Shown piece after piece: positions 6,393-8,952 of a stretch of DNA of 8,952 nt. The notes below the pieces were generated by a model that was not told where the DNA came from, searched no databases, and saw only the letters and a program-made list of their open reading frames with translations. Numbering within the stretch: position 1 is the first letter of the stretch; every line of letters starts with the position of its first letter. Origin of the DNA: CAVTHK01 sp964552235 (GTDB lineage: Bacteria; Spirochaetota; Spirochaetia; SZUA-6; CAVTHK01); the NCBI GenBank assembly GCA_964552235.1, contig CAZKGO010000158.1, forward strand, positions 1-8,952. Direction: 5' to 3'. The translations under genes were made by a program, and so were the position numbers.

Positions 6393-7787
6393 ATGGTACA
6401 ACTGACAGCGGCCCACTGGGTGTACGCGGGCTTCGTGTGCCTCGTACTGGTCACCATGGCCCTGAGGCGCGAGACGCCCCTCGTCTGCATCGTGGGCGCC
6501 TTCGTGCTCTCGTGGGTCGTCACCGGCAAGTTCGTCGGAGCCATCCAGGCGATCTTCAACTCCCTGGTCGTGGCCGCCAACGAGCTGTTCGGGATCGTCG
6601 CGATCATCGCCATCATCGTGGCGCTCTCCAAGATGCTCGAAGAGACCGGGATGGCCGAGACCATGTTCCGGCCGGCCCAGAAGCTGCTCGTGTCGCCGGG
6701 CGTCGCCTTCTGGGTCATGGGCATCGTGATCATGATCGTCGCCTGGTTCATCTGGCCTTCGCCCGCCATCGCCCTGGTCGGCGCCCTGCTGCTTCCGGCC
6801 GCGGTCCGCGCGGGCCTGCCGCCGATCGGGGCCGCGATGGCCATCAGCATGTTCGGCTACGGCTGCGCCCTCACGACCGACTTCATCATCCAGGGCGCTC
6901 CCGGCATCACGGCCAAGGCCGCCGGCGTGCCGGTCAACGACATCATGGCCAAGAGCATCCCGCTGCTGATCGTCTGGGCGGTGATCGCCCTGCCGCTGTC
7001 CTTCCGCTCGGTCATGAAGGACGTCAAGGCGCAGGGCGGCAAGCCCGTCCAGTGGGCCGCGGCGGAGCTGACCGGCGAGGAGCAGGCCGAGCGCAGCAAG
7101 TGGCTGCAGGCCGCCCCGCTCTTCAAGAAGATCATGGTCCCGCTGATCCTGCTGCTCTTCGTGGCCGACGTCGTGGCGATGCTCGTCTTCGAGCTGCGCG
7201 GCGGCGACGCCACGGCGCTCCTCGGCGGAACCGTCGCCCTGATCATGGTCGTTCTGGCCTTCGGAATCTATGGGAAGGAAGGCTTCGAAAAGATCAGCGA
7301 GCATGCCCGCAGCGGCTTCATGTTCGGCGTCAAGATCTTCGCCCCCGTGTTCCTGATCGCCAGCTTCTTCTTCATGGGCTCGCCCGGCACGGCCAAGGCC
7401 ATCTTCGGCGACGCCGGCAAGGGCCTGCTCTTCGACCTCGGCCAGGCGCTCGCCCAGGCGGTGCCTCTGAGCAAGATCCCCGTGGCCGTCATCCAGGCGG
7501 TGGTCGGAGGCATCACGGGCCTCGACGGCTCGGGCTTCTCGGGCCTGCCGCTCGTCGGCACCCTTGCCCAGGCCATCGGCAAGCCGGCCGGGCTGAACAT
7601 CGCGGGGCTCGGCGCCCTCGGCCAGTTCCTCGCGATCGCCGTGGGCGGCGGCACGATCATCCCTTGGGCGGTCATTCCAGCCGCGGCCATCACCGGCACC
7701 AACCCGGTGGAGATCGCTCGGCGCAACCTCGTGCCGGCGATGCTCGGTTTCGTCGGCGTGATCATCGTGGGGATCTTCCTGCTGTAG
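6393..7787 (+). CDS. polytopic membrane transporter, IT-superfamily-like, substrate unknown
   Basis: This is a 464-residue, very hydrophobic inner-membrane protein with about 11-13 membrane or re-entrant segments. Clear ones are at roughly 8-25, 28-44, 65-80, 103-121, 125-140, 186-204, 246-266, 272-292, 308-328 and 446-464. A charged cytoplasmic-type loop (about 205-245) divides it into two halves. Each half has a polar, Gly/Pro/Ser-rich stretch resembling the substrate-binding hairpins of ion-transporter (IT) superfamily secondary carriers: TTDFIIQGAPG at 161-171 in the first, and GLDGSGFSGLP (376-386) plus GGGTIIPW (418-425) in the second. Such carriers usually move carboxylates or other organic anions with H+ or Na+; the assignment rests on topology and motif style. 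It follows the FAD oxidoreductase by 27 nt on the same strand, so the two are probably co-transcribed and the carrier may import that enzyme's substrate. A strong hairpin follows its stop. Confidence 0.75.
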   Translation: MVQLTAAHWVYAGFVCLVLVTMALRRETPLVCIVGAFVLSWVVTGKFVGAIQAIFNSLVVAANELFGIVAIIAIIVALSKMLEETGMAETMFRPAQKLLVSPGVAFWVMGIVIMIVAWFIWPSPAIALVGALLLPAAVRAGLPPIGAAMAISMFGYGCALTTDFIIQGAPGITAKAAGVPVNDIMAKSIPLLIVWAVIALPLSFRSVMKDVKAQGGKPVQWAAAELTGEEQAERSKWLQAAPLFKKIMVPLILLLFVADVVAMLVFELRGGDATALLGGTVALIMVVLAFGIYGKEGFEKISEHARSGFMFGVKIFAPVFLIASFFFMGSPGTAKAIFGDAGKGLLFDLGQALAQAVPLSKIPVAVIQAVVGGITGLDGSGFSGLPLVGTLAQAIGKPAGLNIAGLGALGQFLAIAVGGGTIIPWAVIPAAAITGTNPVEIARRNLVPAMLGFVGVIIVGIFLL

Positions 7788-7799
7788 TCGGACTCGCTG

Positions 7800-7825
7800 C
7801 GGAGCCGGCCGCTCGGCCGGCTCCG
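7800..7825. terminator. GC-rich hairpin, probable terminator between convergent genes
   Basis: A perfect 10-bp stem, GGAGCCGGCC (7801-7810) with GGCCGGCTCC (7815-7824), encloses a GCTC loop; a further C-G pair (7800/7825) extends it. It begins 13 nt after the transporter stop and also lies downstream of asd on the other strand, so it can act in both directions. No proper T tract follows on either strand, so termination may be weak or need a factor. Confidence 0.6.
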
Positions 7826-7831
7826 TCTCCT

Positions 7832-7846
7832 CGCGGCCGAGCCGCG
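7832..7846 (-). terminator. small hairpin downstream of asd
   Basis: CGCGGC (7832-7837) pairs with GCCGCG (7841-7846) around a 3-nt loop, 6 nt past the asd stop codon on the minus strand. No T tract follows. It may act together with the larger hairpin beyond it; the short stem in GC-rich DNA makes chance possible. Confidence 0.3.
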
Positions 7847-7852
7847 GCCGCT

Positions 7853-8938
7853 CTATCGGGCCGCCAGGTACCCTTCGGCCTTGAGAAGCTCCGCCGTGAG
7901 CACACCGCCGCCGGCGGCTCCGCGCAGGGTGTTGTGCGAGAGGCAGACGAAGCGCCAATCGACCAACCGATCTTGGCGCAGCCGCCCGATGGTGATGCCC
8001 ATGCCGCCTCCGAAGTCGCGGTCGAGGCGCGTCTGCGGGCGATCGTCCTCGCCAAAGTACTTGAGGAAGGGCCTGGGCGCGCTGGGCAGACCCAGCTTCT
8101 GAGGCGCGGGCTCAAACCGAGCCCAGGCGTCGAGTATCTGCTCGCGCGACGGCCTGGTGCGGAACGACACGAACACGGCAGCCAGGTGGCCGTCGCTGAC
8201 CGGCACGCGGATGCACTGGCTGCTGATCACGGGGCGCTCGGCCGCGACGATCTCGCTGCCCTTGATGCTGCCCCAGATCTTGAGCGGCTCCTTTTCGCTC
8301 TTTTCCTCTTCACCGCTGATGTAGGGAACGACGTTGTCCATCATCTCGGGCCAGCTCTCGAGGGTCTTGCCCGCGCCTGAGACGGCCTGGTAGGTGGCGA
8401 CGAACACCTTTTCGGGGCCGAAACCCCGCAGCGGCTCCAGCGCCGGCACGTAGCTCTGGATCGAGCAGTTCGGCTTGACCGCGATGAACCCCCGGCGCGT
8501 GCCGAGACGCCTGCGCTGGGCAGGTATGATGGCGGCGTGGCCGCCGTTGATCTCCGGGATCATCATGGGCACGTCGGGCGTCCAGCGGTGGGCCGAGTTG
8601 TTCGAGATCACGGGAGTCTCGGCGCGGGCGTAGCGCTCTTCGAGATCGCGCGTCTGGTCCTTGGGCATGTCGACGGCGCAGAACACGAGGTCCACCTCCG
8701 CGGCGATCCCGTCGACGTCCGAGGCGTTGGCCACGGTGAGGGCTCCGATGGGGGCGGGAACCGGCGCCGCGAGCGTCCAGCGGCCCTCGACCGCCTCGCG
8801 ATAGCTCTTGCCCGCGGAGCGCTCGCTCGCCGAAACCGACACCACGTCGAACCACGGGTGGTCGGCCAGGAGGCTGACGAAACGCTGACCCACCATTCCC
8901 GTGGCGCCGACGATCCCAGCGCGCAGCTTGCTGCTCAT
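7853..8938 (-). CDS. asd: aspartate-semialdehyde dehydrogenase, archaeal/fungal type
   Basis: This 361-residue enzyme reduces aspartyl phosphate to aspartate semialdehyde with NADPH, the second step toward lysine/diaminopimelate, threonine and methionine; it acts in the cytoplasm. The N-terminal Rossmann motif GATGMVGQ is at 11-18. The catalytic Cys158 lies in KPNCSIQS, and the catalytic His251 in RVPVSDGHLA. The C-terminal LSHNTLRGAAGG segment and the overall length match the archaeal/fungal branch of the family rather than the E. coli-type enzyme, which is not unusual in several bacterial phyla. All key residues are present. The ATG at 8938 has GGAG 7 nt upstream. The promoter is outside the window, so upstream operon partners cannot be seen. 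It converges with the transporter gene, with 65 bp between the stop codons holding hairpins. Confidence 0.95.
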   Translation of the reverse strand: MSSKLRAGIVGATGMVGQRFVSLLADHPWFDVVSVSASERSAGKSYREAVEGRWTLAAPVPAPIGALTVANASDVDGIAAEVDLVFCAVDMPKDQTRDLEERYARAETPVISNNSAHRWTPDVPMMIPEINGGHAAIIPAQRRRLGTRRGFIAVKPNCSIQSYVPALEPLRGFGPEKVFVATYQAVSGAGKTLESWPEMMDNVVPYISGEEEKSEKEPLKIWGSIKGSEIVAAERPVISSQCIRVPVSDGHLAAVFVSFRTRPSREQILDAWARFEPAPQKLGLPSAPRPFLKYFGEDDRPQTRLDRDFGGGMGITIGRLRQDRLVDWRFVCLSHNTLRGAAGGGVLTAELLKAEGYLAAR

Positions 8939-8945
8939 AGACCCA

Positions 8946-8949
8946 CTCC
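8946..8949 (-). promoter_or_regulatory. ribosome binding site of asd
   Basis: GGAG on the minus strand, 7 nt before the ATG at 8938, supports that start codon. Confidence 0.65.
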
Positions 8950-8952
8950 GGC

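Noticed and set aside
6372..7958. Minus-strand open frame of 528 codons opposite the transporter
   Set aside because: It encodes an Asp/His/Arg/Glu-rich low-complexity product, has no Shine-Dalgarno, and covers a clear membrane protein gene on the plus strand plus the asd end.

Overview
The window is GC-rich bacterial DNA, apparently a metagenome or draft scaffold, because it contains a run of exactly 100 N (1951-2050). All genes are single-exon and protein coding. I see no tRNA, rRNA, CRISPR array, insertion sequence or phage gene. The lineage cannot be fixed from the sequence. High GC, a GH38 alpha-mannosidase, an archaeal/fungal-type aspartate-semialdehyde dehydrogenase and promoters lying almost on top of start codons would suit an Acidobacteriota-like or other deep-branching environmental bacterium, but this is a low-confidence inference.

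Layout. (1) 1-909 (+) is the C-terminal part of a beta-CASP metallo-beta-lactamase RNA-processing nuclease, cut by the window edge. (2) 986-1950 (+) is a putative secreted transglutaminase-like protein that runs into the gap. (3) 2051-4881 (-) is a GH38 alpha-mannosidase whose C-terminal end is lost in the same gap; genes 2 and 3 converge on the gap. (4) 4882-5084 is a divergent regulatory region with a promoter in each direction and a perfect 18-bp tandem repeat between them. (5) 5085-6365 (+) is an uncharacterised FAD-dependent oxidoreductase with a cysteine cluster. (6) 6393-7787 (+) is a polytopic membrane transporter of IT-superfamily type, 27 nt downstream and apparently in the same operon. 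(7) 7788-7852 holds GC-rich hairpins between convergent genes. (8) 7853-8938 (-) is a complete archaeal/fungal-type asd.

How they fit together. The best candidate for something undescribed is the oxidoreductase-transporter pair: one strong promoter, short spacing, and a plausible 'import then oxidise or reduce' logic for an unknown organic acid or similar small molecule. The mannosidase diverges from it and may share its control region, but no shared pathway is evident. The other genes look like unrelated housekeeping or hydrolytic functions.

A second theme is translation start type. Two genes (transglutaminase-like, FAD oxidoreductase) have a promoter whose -10 box ends only 9-11 nt before the ATG and no Shine-Dalgarno sequence, so their mRNAs are probably leaderless or nearly so. 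The mannosidase, the transporter and asd have clear Shine-Dalgarno sequences.
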